From Nereida ignava (GTDB lineage Bacteria; Pseudomonadota; Alphaproteobacteria; Rhodobacterales; Rhodobacteraceae), in the NCBI RefSeq assembly GCF_001049735.1, contig NZ_CVPC01000009.1, positions 83,215 through 147,214 of the forward strand: a stretch of 64,000 bases of DNA, read 5' to 3'. Positions 44,548 to 52,727 of this stretch are shown here, piece after piece. The notes below the pieces were generated by a model. That model saw only the letters and a list, made by a program, of their open reading frames with translations, made no database searches and was not told the origin of the DNA. Both the position numbers and the translations under genes were made by a program. Within the stretch, counting starts at the first letter, position 1. Every line of letters starts with the position of its first letter.

Positions 44548-45641
44548 GCTGCTCCCTCTTTGCGCATCATCAAGAATATTTTCTCAAGCGGCATACGGAT
44601 CATGTTGTCGAGCGCCCCTGTGAACATGATGACCAGCGCCTGAATGACGATGATCAACTCACGCGGGATGTTCGTCCAAAGCGCCAGTTCTGCACCGCCC
44701 TGATACAAAAAGCCAAACAAGATCGCAGCAAGAAGCACCCCAAGCGGGTGACTGCGGCCCATCAATGCTACCGCGATGCCGATGAAACCTGCGCCTTCGA
44801 CGCTGCCTAGCACGAGACGCTCTGCCTCGCCCATGACATTGTTGATCGCCATGCAGCCCGCCAATGCGCCCGAGATGATCATTGAGATCATGATAATTTT
44901 GGTAGGGCTGATACCCGCGTACTTTGCGGCGCTTTCGCTTTCGCCGTAGGCGCGAATTTCAAAGCCCAGACGGGTCCGCCAGATTAAGAACCAAACTGCG
45001 ACGCAGGCCAGCAAACTGACGAAAAAGCTCACGTTTGCCGGTGCGCCACGGAACACTGGCTTTTCACCCCAGCTGAACAAATCTTGGAAGGTCGGAAGGT
45101 GCGTAGTGGCCGCAAACTTGGCGGTTGCTGGATCCATCGCACCTGAGGGTTTGAGCATACCCACCAACAGGTAGTTCAAAAGCGCTGCTGCAATGAAGTT
45201 GAACATGATTGTGGTGATAACAATGTGGCTGCCGCGTTTGGCTTGCAAATACGCAGGGATCGCGGCCCAAATTGCGGCAAAAGCAGCAGCGCCGATAATC
45301 GCTACGGGCAAAGCCAGTGCCCAGTGCGGAAACGGAATATATAGACATACCAATGCCACGCCCAAACCGCCAAGCATGGCCTGTCCCTCGCCGCCAATGT
45401 TGAACATGCGCGCATGAAACGCGACCGATACAGCAAGGCCCGTGAAGATAAAGTTGGTCGCGTAGTAAAGTGTGTAGCCCCAGCCATAGGTCGAACCAAC
45501 GGCGCCTTCGACCATGAGCTTTGCAGCCGCAACAGGGTCCTCACCAATGGCAAGGATCACAAGCGCCGAAAGTACTGCGGCAAGAATAAGTGAAATAAGA
45601 GGGACCAGAACCGCGTCGGCCCACTTTGGGATCACATCCAT
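44544..45641 (-). CDS. ABC transporter permease, nucleoside (BMP) type, first subunit
   Basis: A 365-residue inner-membrane permease with about ten hydrophobic segments, including the conserved F-N-I-G-G-E-G-Q-A-M-L-G stretch and the cytoplasmic loop A-Y-G-E-S-E-S-A-A-K-Y-A-G-I-S that docks to the ATPase. It lies three bases after the ATPase gene and overlaps the second permease gene by four bases, so the genes are tightly coupled. Confidence 0.88.
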   Translation of the reverse strand: MDVIPKWADAVLVPLISLILAAVLSALVILAIGEDPVAAAKLMVEGAVGSTYGWGYTLYYATNFIFTGLAVSVAFHARMFNIGGEGQAMLGGLGVALVCLYIPFPHWALALPVAIIGAAAFAAIWAAIPAYLQAKRGSHIVITTIMFNFIAAALLNYLLVGMLKPSGAMDPATAKFAATTHLPTFQDLFSWGEKPVFRGAPANVSFFVSLLACVAVWFLIWRTRLGFEIRAYGESESAAKYAGISPTKIIMISMIISGALAGCMAINNVMGEAERLVLGSVEGAGFIGIAVALMGRSHPLGVLLAAILFGFLYQGGAELALWTNIPRELIIVIQALVIMFTGALDNMIRMPLEKIFLMMRKEGAA

Positions 45642-45644
45642 GCT

Positions 45645-47216
45645 CTAGCCCTCCTGTGCTGCGTTTTGAGGCTGCGCGGCGGCTGCCTCACGAGTCATGC
45701 CAGCCATCATCAGGCCCAGCTCTTTTTCGTCTGTTTCATCGGGCAAGCGTTCGCCCATGATTTGGCCGTCAAACATGACAGCAATCCGGTCAGATAGTGC
45801 GAGGATTTCCTCCAACTCGACCGAGACCAGCAGGATCGCTTTACCTTGATCGCGCAGGGCGACAATCTGTTGGTGGATGAATTCGATTGCACCAATGTCC
45901 ACACCGCGGGTGGGTTGACCGATCAGCAACAAGTCCGGATTGCGCTCAATCTCGCGGGCCAGAACGATTTTTTGTTGGTTGCCTCCCGAAAAGGATTTGG
46001 CCGCCAGCTTTGGATTGGGCGGGCGCACGTCAAAACGGTCCATCTTTTCTTCAGTGTCTTGGCGTAGTGCCGCGTTGTCCATCATCAGGCGGCTGCGGTT
46101 GTAGCGGTCATCGTGATGATACCCGAAGCCGGTGTTTTCCCACGCGGCAAAATTCATAATCAGGCCTTCGCGTTGCCTATCTTCTGGAACGTGCGCAACG
46201 CCCCGTGCGCGCCGTGATTGTCCGTCTGAATGGCGTCCCGTCAGATCAATTTCAGCGCCGTTCAGTTTGACTGAACCTTCGCCGGATTGGATGCCGCCTA
46301 GCACTTCAAGCAACTCCGACTGCCCGTTACCAGCCACGCCAGCAATGCCCAAAACTTCGCCTGCGCGCACAGTCAAATCAATGCCCTTGAGGCGATGAAC
46401 GCCTTTGTCATCTGTGACGTTAAGGCCTTTTACTTCAAGCACAGCCTCGCGCGGTTTTGCGGGTGTTTTATCAACGCGCAGCAATACTTTGCGGCCAACC
46501 ATCAACTCGGCCAGTTGTTGCGGGCTTGTCTCAGATGTCTTGACCGTGGCGGTCATTTCACCGCGCCGCATCACGCTGACGGTATCGGTGACATCCATAA
46601 TTTCACGCAGCTTGTGTGTGATAAGGATAATCGTTTTCCCCTCGGCCTTCAGGCGCTGTAGAATGCGGAAAAGCTGATCTGCCTCTGCGGGGGTTAGCAC
46701 GCCCGTTGGCTCATCAAGGATCAAAATGTCCGCTTGCCGGTAAAGCGCCTTAAGGATTTCCACGCGCTGCTGCATTCCCACGCCGATTTCTTCAATCAAG
46801 GCATCAGGATCCACGTTCAAGCCGTATTCATCCGCAAGGTTGATCAGCTCTTTGCGCGCCTTGCGCAGTGACGGGCCAAGGCTCCAGCCATCTTCTGCGC
46901 CCAATACGACGTTCTCAAGAACTGTAAAATTTTCAACCAGTTTAAAGTGCTGGAACACCATCCCAATGCCTGCGGCAATCGCGGCTTGGCTGTCAGGGAT
47001 TTCTGTTTTTCGGCCGCTGATGAAAACCTCGCCTTTGTCGGCTTTGTAAAAGCCGTAAAGGATGCTCATCAGGGTTGATTTGCCTGCGCCATTTTCACCG
47101 ATAATACCGTGGATTGTGCCGGGCATTACGCGAATTGAAATGTCTTTGTTGGCTTGCACCGGTCCAAAGGCTTTCGAGATGCCCTTAAGTTCGATGGCGG
47201 GAGCAATATCAGTCAT
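45645..47216 (-). CDS. ABC transporter ATP-binding protein, nucleoside (BMP) type
   Basis: A 523-residue duplicated ABC ATPase, the YufO/NupO type. The first half has Walker A G-E-N-G-A-G-K-S-T-L (about 38-47) and D-E-P-T-G-V-L-T; the second half has G-V-A-G-N-G-Q-S-E-L in place of a canonical Walker A and an F-S-G-G-N-Q-Q-K signature. The degenerate second nucleotide site is typical of this subfamily. It energises the two downstream permeases. Confidence 0.9.
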   Translation of the reverse strand: MTDIAPAIELKGISKAFGPVQANKDISIRVMPGTIHGIIGENGAGKSTLMSILYGFYKADKGEVFISGRKTEIPDSQAAIAAGIGMVFQHFKLVENFTVLENVVLGAEDGWSLGPSLRKARKELINLADEYGLNVDPDALIEEIGVGMQQRVEILKALYRQADILILDEPTGVLTPAEADQLFRILQRLKAEGKTIILITHKLREIMDVTDTVSVMRRGEMTATVKTSETSPQQLAELMVGRKVLLRVDKTPAKPREAVLEVKGLNVTDDKGVHRLKGIDLTVRAGEVLGIAGVAGNGQSELLEVLGGIQSGEGSVKLNGAEIDLTGRHSDGQSRRARGVAHVPEDRQREGLIMNFAAWENTGFGYHHDDRYNRSRLMMDNAALRQDTEEKMDRFDVRPPNPKLAAKSFSGGNQQKIVLAREIERNPDLLLIGQPTRGVDIGAIEFIHQQIVALRDQGKAILLVSVELEEILALSDRIAVMFDGQIMGERLPDETDEKELGLMMAGMTREAAAAQPQNAAQEG

Positions 47217-47250
47217 CAGAAATTAACGCCTGCGTTGTCTGAATAGGAAA

Positions 47251-47280
47251 GGGCCGCGCAGATTGTCCTCCGCGCGGCCC
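47251..47280 (-). terminator. Attenuating hairpin between binding protein and ATPase genes
   Basis: On the minus strand GGGCCGCGC and GCGCGGCCC pair perfectly over a 12-base loop and are followed by TTTCC. The weak T tract suggests partial termination or 3' protection, raising the binding protein level above that of the permease and ATPase. Confidence 0.65.
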
Positions 47281-47295
47281 GATGGGTGTTACGTC

Positions 47296-48291
47296 TTAGA
47301 AGTCCAGCGCAGGGCAGGATTCGTCTGACATGTAGTCATGCACTTTGATATCGCCGCTGATGATTTTGTCAGCCGCTGCATATGTCTCAGACAGCATCGC
47401 GTAAGTTACGAGGCCTTCGTTGTTCTCATCGAGCGCAACACCAACACCGCGGTTTGACAGGTCCATGACATTGAAGCCTGTTTCCATGTCTGTGCCGTCA
47501 AGCATTGCTTTGTAGACAGCGTTGTCCACGCGCTTCAGCATTGATGTAAGAACTTTTCCTGGGTGCAGGTAGTTTTGGTTGCTGTCCACGCCGATAGATA
47601 AAATACCTTCGTCAGCTGCGGTCTGCAGAACACCAAGACCGGTGCCGCCTGCCGCTGCATAAACAACGTCAGAACCTTGGCTGATCTGCGCTTTGGTCAG
47701 CTCGGAACCTTTCACCGGATCGTTCCACGCCGCACCGGTTGTGCCGGTCATGTTGGAGATCACTGTGATGTCAGCGTTTGCTGCTTTTGCGCCTTGTGCA
47801 TAGCCACATGCAAAGCGGCGGATCAACGGAATGTCCATGCCACCGATGAATGAAACTGTGCCAGTCTCAGAAGCGTTCGCCGCCATGATGCCCGCAAGGT
47901 ATGAACCTTCGTGCTCGTTGAATACAACAGAGCGAACGTTTGGCTGGTCTACAACCATGTCGATGATCGCGAACTTTGTGTCAGGATAGTCAGGTGCAAC
48001 TTCGCTTAGTGCTGAGCCGAACGCAAAACCTGCCATGACGATTGGGTTCGCACCGGATTCCGCAAAGCGGCGCAGAGCTTGCTCGCGCTGTGCGTCTGAC
48101 TGCAATTCGATCTCTTTAAATGTGCCACCAGTTTCTTCGGCCCAACGTGATGCGCCATTGAAAGCAGCTTCGTTGAACGATTTGTCGAACTTGCCGCCCA
48201 AATCGAAGATGATCGCAGGATCAGCAACAGCAGCAGTTGCGGTCAGAGCAAGACCAGTTGCGGCGCTCATCAGTTTCGTCATGATTGTCAT
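47296..48291 (-). CDS. BMP family ABC transporter substrate-binding protein
   Basis: A 331-residue periplasmic binding protein with a signal peptide (about 1-22, A-L-T-A-T-A-A-V-A). The Bmp/PnrA family is recognised by D-L-G-G-K-F-D-K-S-F-N-E-A-A near the mature start, and the Y-A-A-A-G-G-T-G and G-V-D-S-N-Q segments. Bmp proteins bind purine nucleosides. The ATG at 48291 has GGGGAGA about 7 bases upstream; an in-frame upstream start at 48330 lacks one. It is first in the operon and ahead of an attenuating hairpin. Confidence 0.9.
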   Translation of the reverse strand: MTIMTKLMSAATGLALTATAAVADPAIIFDLGGKFDKSFNEAAFNGASRWAEETGGTFKEIELQSDAQREQALRRFAESGANPIVMAGFAFGSALSEVAPDYPDTKFAIIDMVVDQPNVRSVVFNEHEGSYLAGIMAANASETGTVSFIGGMDIPLIRRFACGYAQGAKAANADITVISNMTGTTGAAWNDPVKGSELTKAQISQGSDVVYAAAGGTGLGVLQTAADEGILSIGVDSNQNYLHPGKVLTSMLKRVDNAVYKAMLDGTDMETGFNVMDLSNRGVGVALDENNEGLVTYAMLSETYAAADKIISGDIKVHDYMSDESCPALDF

Positions 48292-48491
48292 GAGTATCTC
48301 CCCAAGGATTTCTAAATCGAGACGAGGCACGCCAAATCGCAGATTTCATTGTCGCCCTCGCAGAGCGCAGGCCATGCCGAATTGGCAACCCACACCCTTA
48401 TGGGCGACAGTAAGCGGCAGGGCGCGCGGGGGGTCAAGTGCGATTCATATTTCCGTAACGTGTAGCCGCAGTTAGCGCATAAAAATGTGCG

Positions 48492-48941
48492 TTAAATAGG
48501 CAATTTACGCTGCATTACGATAGCATCGAGAGCCTCACCACCAGATGTTGGGGTGTAGTAGGCTTTGCGGCGGCCAACATGCAGGTAGCCGAGGCTTTCA
48601 TACAGTGCCAACGCGCCTAGATTCGGTGCAGCCACTTCAAGAAATATCTGCACTGCGCCGCGCGTTTGTAATTGAGAATGAAGGCTGTCCATTACGGCTT
48701 TGGCGTGGCCTTGTCGTTGGTGATCCGGATGGGTTGCAATGGTCAAAAGTTCCGCCTCATCTGCGATGACCCGAGAAAGGGCAAAACACTGCGCGTCGCC
48801 GACCACAAAACAAGTGGGGCTTTCAATCAGGTCAGAAAACTCATGTGCCGACCACGGACGGGTTAACGCAAAAGCCGCGGCGTGCGTTTCGGCCATAGCC
48901 TCTGGCGTAAGTTGGGTTTTGGGGGATGCAGGCGTCGTCAT
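48492..48941 (-). CDS. rimI: Ribosomal protein alanine N-acetyltransferase (RimI type)
   Basis: A 149-residue GNAT acetyltransferase. The CoA-binding motif Q-R-Q-G-H-A is at 75-80, followed by the family F-L-E-V-A-A-P-N-x-G-A-L-A-L-Y-E-S-L-G-Y. RimI acetylates the N-terminus of ribosomal protein S18. It follows tsaB with three bases between, the usual tsaB-rimI pairing, which supports the name. Confidence 0.88.
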   Translation of the reverse strand: MTTPASPKTQLTPEAMAETHAAAFALTRPWSAHEFSDLIESPTCFVVGDAQCFALSRVIADEAELLTIATHPDHQRQGHAKAVMDSLHSQLQTRGAVQIFLEVAAPNLGALALYESLGYLHVGRRKAYYTPTSGGEALDAIVMQRKLPI

Positions 48942-48944
48942 TGC

Positions 48945-49529
48945 CTATGCCAAAATGCGCGGGGGTGTGTCTCGTGAGGGGGCAGCATCCGCTGGGCGCA
49001 TATAAAATGGCGTCGGCGGGGCGTCTTGGGGCGATTTAGCAGCGGTAAGCTTTGCGATGGCCACAGCAATTTGATGCGCTGCAGTCTGCGCCGTAACAGT
49101 TGCGATTCCATCTGGGTTCGCGCTTTCGACATCCGTGAAAACTGGTTCTGTTGGATCTGTGCCAAAGCGCTGGGCGTAGACGTTGCCGCGCTTTGCATCC
49201 ACAAGCGATACAACTGGCTGCGGTGCGTCCAATGCGTAGGCTTCGAGCGCTGTCACACCAATTGCGGGAACTCCAAGGGACAACGCCAAACCGCGCGCTG
49301 CAGAAACGGAAATGCGAATGCCCGTAAAATTTCCGGGCCCTGTGCCCACGCCTATACGGGTGATGTCGGCATAGGTCGCGCCGGCCTTTGCAAGCGCGTC
49401 CTCGATCTTGGGAAATAGCTGTTCGGCTTGGCCTTTTGCCATTTCGTCGAACGAGGCGGCACAAACGGTATCGCCGTCCAAAACGCAGACGGCGATATGT
49501 GGGCCAGAGGTGTCGAAGGCGAGGATCAC
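48945..49529 (-). CDS. tsaB: tRNA threonylcarbamoyladenosine biosynthesis protein TsaB
   Basis: A 194-residue actin-like/ASKHA-fold protein (YeaZ) that binds TsaD for t6A modification of ANN-decoding tRNAs. The opening L-A-F-D-T-S and the G-P-G-N-F-T-G-I-R segment (about 68-76) are diagnostic. It overlaps the nfu-type gene by four bases at its start and is followed by rimI. Confidence 0.91.
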   Translation of the reverse strand: MILAFDTSGPHIAVCVLDGDTVCAASFDEMAKGQAEQLFPKIEDALAKAGATYADITRIGVGTGPGNFTGIRISVSAARGLALSLGVPAIGVTALEAYALDAPQPVVSLVDAKRGNVYAQRFGTDPTEPVFTDVESANPDGIATVTAQTAAHQIAVAIAKLTAAKSPQDAPPTPFYMRPADAAPSRDTPPRILA

Positions 49530-50086
49530 GCGGCGACTGGACGCACTTCGATCACCTCGGGGATATAGTGGCGCAACAAGTTCTCAATGCCCATTTTAAG
49601 GGTCAGCGTGGATGATGGGCATCCCGCGCAAGCACCTTGCATGTGCAGATATACGATGCCGCGATCAAAGCCGTGGAACGTAATATCACCACCATCTTGT
49701 GCAACTGCCGGACGCACGCGCGTGTCGAGAAGTTCCTTAATCTGGCCAACAATCTCGCCGTCTTCGCCAGTATGTTCAGCGTGACCAGACGAGGTGTTTT
49801 CGCCTTCCATAACGGGTTGACCGGACTGAAAATGCTCCATGATCGCGCCAAGAAGGGCTGGCTTCAGGTGATCCCATTCGGCGTCATCGGCTTTGGTCAC
49901 TGTCACAAAGTCCAGACCAAAGAACACAGCTGTTACGCCTTGCACCGCGAACAGACGCGTGGCCAGCGGCGATGAGGCAGCGGCTTCTGGGGTCGTGAAA
50001 TCTGCCGTACCCATGTCGAGCACTTCTTGTCCCGGGAGGAACTTCAACGTGGCAGGGTTTGGCGTGGACTCGGTTTGAATGAACAT
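49526..50086 (-). CDS. Nfu-type iron-sulfur scaffold protein (NifU C-terminal family)
   Basis: A 186-residue protein with an N-terminal Nfu domain (M-F-I-Q-T-E-x-T-P-N-P) and a C-terminal NifU-like domain with the C-x-x-C pair in G-A-C-A-G-C-P-S-S (about 150-158). It carries and transfers [4Fe-4S] clusters to target proteins. The start at 50086 has AGGAGA upstream; a longer frame to 50137 would run through the promoter. An Irr/ICE-like palindrome lies 55 bases before the ATG, suggesting iron-dependent control. Confidence 0.9.
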   Translation of the reverse strand: MFIQTESTPNPATLKFLPGQEVLDMGTADFTTPEAAASSPLATRLFAVQGVTAVFFGLDFVTVTKADDAEWDHLKPALLGAIMEHFQSGQPVMEGENTSSGHAEHTGEDGEIVGQIKELLDTRVRPAVAQDGGDITFHGFDRGIVYLHMQGACAGCPSSTLTLKMGIENLLRHYIPEVIEVRPVAA

Positions 50087-50140
50087 CGGAAAGGTCTCCT
50101 TTGCACCAGATATGCGATCGCTGCGCCATTTAGTCAATAG

Positions 50141-50157
50141 TTTAGAATGGTTCTAAA
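50141..50157 (-). promoter_or_regulatory. Irr-type iron control element (ICE box)
   Basis: TTTAGAA (50141-50147), TGG, TTCTAAA (50151-50157) is a perfect 7-3-7 palindrome identical in form to the ICE motif bound by Irr in alphaproteobacteria. It sits 55-71 bases upstream of the nfu-type gene and just past the stop of the usp gene. Target assignment to nfu is by position. Confidence 0.78.
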
Positions 50158-50164
50158 ACGTAAT

Positions 50165-50620
50165 TTAGGTGATCGCTTCCAGCTTTTCTTTGCTGATGTC
50201 GCCGGGAACAATGGTCATTGGCACGGGAAGCGCGCCTGCGTTTTTGGTCATTTGTGTGACAAGCGGGCCAGGGCCCTTTTTGTCCGTAGCCGCGCCCAAC
50301 ACCAAAATACCGACTTCTGGATCATCCATAATCTGTTGTACGATCTCTTCGGACGGGCGGCCTTCACGGATCACCAATTCTGGCTCAATCGAGAGTTTGT
50401 CGCGCATCCATTTGGCGTAGACCTCAAAATGCACTTCGATCCGCTCGCGGGCTTCGGCGCGCATGATGTCGGCAACACCGATCCAGTGGTTGAACTCCTC
50501 TGGAGGAATGACCGAGAGGATTTCCACGCCGCCACCAGTTTTGGACGCACGCATGGCCGCAAATCGCATCGCGTTGAGGCATTCGCGGCTGTCGTCCAAG
50601 ACGACAAGGAACTTACGCAT
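50165..50620 (-). CDS. Universal stress protein (UspA family)
   Basis: A 151-residue UspA-fold protein. The opening K-F-L-V-V-L-D-D-S and the nucleotide-binding segment L-V-L-G-A-A-T-D-K-K-G-P-G-P-L-V identify the family. It lies upstream of the ICE box and nfu on the same strand, with its own start at 50620 (ribosome binding GGGGA about 6 bases upstream). Its role is a general stress or ATP-binding regulator; specificity unknown. Confidence 0.84.
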   Translation of the reverse strand: MRKFLVVLDDSRECLNAMRFAAMRASKTGGGVEILSVIPPEEFNHWIGVADIMRAEARERIEVHFEVYAKWMRDKLSIEPELVIREGRPSEEIVQQIMDDPEVGILVLGAATDKKGPGPLVTQMTKNAGALPVPMTIVPGDISKEKLEAIT

Positions 50621-50697
50621 AATCTTTCCCCTCCCTCGGGATGCTAACCGATGCGATCATGACGGCAGTGCACGGCGCTGGCAATCGAAAGATGTGA

Positions 50698-50916
50698 CTA
50701 TTTGTAATGCGCGCGCCGATCACCAAAGGTGCGTACCCTTTTTCGCCACGTGCGGTAGCTGGATGTTTTGAGATTTGAACGCATCAACGCTTTGACCTCT
50801 TTGTCCTTCAGACCGTATTCGCGTTCGATATCGGCGAATGCAGTGTGATCGGAGAGGGCCATTTCAATGATGGCACTGATGTCGGCTTCGGAAAGGTCTG
50901 TCATGCTGCCAGACAT
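50698..50916 (-). CDS. DUF2805 / TIGR03643 family protein
   Basis: A 72-residue protein with the D-F/S-x-A-D-I-S-A-I-I-E-M-A-L-S-D pattern, then F-x-x-I-E-R-E-Y-G-L-K-D-K-E-V-K-A-L-M-R, resembling a small helix-turn-helix fold, and a basic K-R-V-R-T-F end. Members are widespread in bacteria and unnamed. Start choice (50916 or 50904) is uncertain. It lies between the usp gene and trpS on the minus strand. Confidence 0.78.
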   Translation of the reverse strand: MSGSMTDLSEADISAIIEMALSDHTAFADIEREYGLKDKEVKALMRSNLKTSSYRTWRKRVRTFGDRRAHYK

Positions 50917-50953
50917 AACGCGCCTGTTCCATGTGCCAAGGGTGTGGCGTGCG

Positions 50954-51973
50954 TTAGCGGACCATCCCCACAATTTCGAGTGTTTTTGCAAGAATTGGCG
51001 CTGCAATCTCGCGGCCCCGTTCTGCACCGCGGGCCAGAATGCGGTCGATCTCGGCTTGGTCTTCCATCAAGCGCGACATTTCAGTGCCGATGGGGGCAAG
51101 CTTTTCAACAGCCAGATCAGCAAGCACAGGCTTGAACGTGCCAAATTGAGAGCCAGCATGCTGGTCCAGCACTTGTTGTGGAGTGATTTCAGCCAAAGCG
51201 GCGTAGATGTTCACAAGATTGCGCGCATCCGGGCGCTCGTCCAACCCATCAAGCGCTTCGGGAAGCGGTTCGGGATCTGTTTTGGCCTTGCGGATCTTTT
51301 TGGCAATCGCGTCAGCGGTATCTGTCATGTTGATCCGGCTCAGATCAGACGGGTCAGACTTTGACATTTTCTTGGTGCCATCGCGCAATGACATCACACG
51401 GGTGGCCGCCCCTTCAATCACTGGTTCGGTGATTGGGAAAAAGTCGACGCCGTAGTCGTGGTTAAATTTGGCGGCAATGTCGCGGGTCAGCTCAAGGTGT
51501 TGTTTTTGGTCTTCGCCCACAGGCACGTGCGTGGCGTGATAAACTAGAATATCTGCGGCCATCAGGGCAGGGTAGGCAAACAACCCAAGCGAGGCTTGTT
51601 CTGCGTTTTTGCCCGCTTTGTCTTTCCACTGGGTCATGCGGCCCATCCAGCCCATGCGCGCCACGCAGTTGAAAATCCATCCAAGTTGCGCGTGCTCGGG
51701 CACTTGGGATTGATTGAACAAAACGGATTTCTCGGGATCAATGCCGCTGGCGATGAAACCTGCGCAAAGCTCGCGTGTGTTATGAGCAAGATCTTTGGGG
51801 TCTTGGGCAACAGTGATCGCGTGTAAATCCACCATGCAGTAAATCGTTTCGTGGGTGCCGGCGTCTTGCATGTCCACAAAGCGTTTCATCGCGCCAAGGT
51901 AGTTGCCAAGGGTCAACCCACCAGATGGCTGGATGCCGGAAAAGACGCGTGGGGTGAACTGTGACGTGCTCAT
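50954..51973 (-). CDS. trpS: Tryptophanyl-tRNA synthetase
   Basis: A 339-residue class I synthetase. The ATP-binding [12 protein letters not shown] segment is at the N-terminus and K-M-S-K-S in K-K-M-S-K-S-D-P in the second half. The start at 51973 gives [13 protein letters not shown], as expected; the frame is open to 52081 but that would overlap the divergent rhomboid gene. Length matches bacterial TrpRS. Confidence 0.95.
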   Translation of the reverse strand: MSTSQFTPRVFSGIQPSGGLTLGNYLGAMKRFVDMQDAGTHETIYCMVDLHAITVAQDPKDLAHNTRELCAGFIASGIDPEKSVLFNQSQVPEHAQLGWIFNCVARMGWMGRMTQWKDKAGKNAEQASLGLFAYPALMAADILVYHATHVPVGEDQKQHLELTRDIAAKFNHDYGVDFFPITEPVIEGAATRVMSLRDGTKKMSKSDPSDLSRINMTDTADAIAKKIRKAKTDPEPLPEALDGLDERPDARNLVNIYAALAEITPQQVLDQHAGSQFGTFKPVLADLAVEKLAPIGTEMSRLMEDQAEIDRILARGAERGREIAAPILAKTLEIVGMVR

Positions 51974-52048
51974 GACTGACATTCCATCTGGTGCAAAACT
52001 GTCGCAGCGATTACCTATGACACAGCAATCCGTCAAGGAGCCGACAAG

Positions 52049-52726
52049 ATGAACCAACAACCCGTTGTCCACCCCCTGCACCCCGTTGTGCTTTTGCTTA
52101 CTGCAGGATTTGTGATCCCCGAGTTGATGTTTGCGCTTGGGGGGACTGGTTTCGTAGGTGGTCCCGAGGCGTCAGGTTGGCGGCTGGCTGCGATCCAAGA
52201 CTACGGCTTTTACGGCCAGATCATAGATGATGGTCTTGAGCGCGGAATTTGGACGCTGGACCGATTGAAGCGGTTTCTTACCTACCCCTTTGTGCACCTT
52301 TCCCTGACGCAGGCCCTTTTTGCAGGGGTGTTCGTGTTAGCGCTTGGTAAATCTGTGTCCGATGCGTTTGGCGGTATTCCGGCGTTTTTGGTGTTCTTCG
52401 TCTCTTCCATCGTGGGTGCTTTGGCTTTTGGGTTGGCATTTGATGATCCATCGCCACTGGTGGGAGGCTATCCCGGTGCGTATGGTCTTATTGGCGCGTT
52501 CACGTATTTATTGGCCGCACAGCTTGCTGCGCGAGGCGAGCCACAAGTGCGCGCGTTCATGTTGATTGGGTTCTTGCTGGGCATTCAGCTGCTTTTTGCC
52601 TTGTTGTTTGGGTCTAACAACACTTGGATCGCGGATGCAGTTGGCTTTGCGGCAGGCTTTTTGCTTAGCGGAATTGTGCGCCCTGGTGGTTGGGCTGGCA
52701 TTTTGGCACGCATTCGCCGCAACTGA
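52049..52726 (+). CDS. Rhomboid-like membrane protein lacking the catalytic dyad
   Basis: A 225-residue protein with about six hydrophobic segments in rhomboid order. Where active rhomboids have G-x-S-G, this has G-A-Y-G (about residues 143-146), and the histidine of the last helix is replaced in A-D-A-V-G-F-A-A-G. The rhomboid-like spacing and final G-x-x-x-G are kept, so a pseudoprotease is likely. Divergent from trpS and convergent with murJ. Confidence 0.75.
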   Translation: MNQQPVVHPLHPVVLLLTAGFVIPELMFALGGTGFVGGPEASGWRLAAIQDYGFYGQIIDDGLERGIWTLDRLKRFLTYPFVHLSLTQALFAGVFVLALGKSVSDAFGGIPAFLVFFVSSIVGALAFGLAFDDPSPLVGGYPGAYGLIGAFTYLLAAQLAARGEPQVRAFMLIGFLLGIQLLFALLFGSNNTWIADAVGFAAGFLLSGIVRPGGWAGILARIRRN

Positions 52727-52727
52727 T

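Noticed and set aside
48292..48491. Possible purine riboswitch before the BMP-type nucleoside importer
   Set aside because: No three-way junction or conserved core sequence could be recognised in the 200-base gap.
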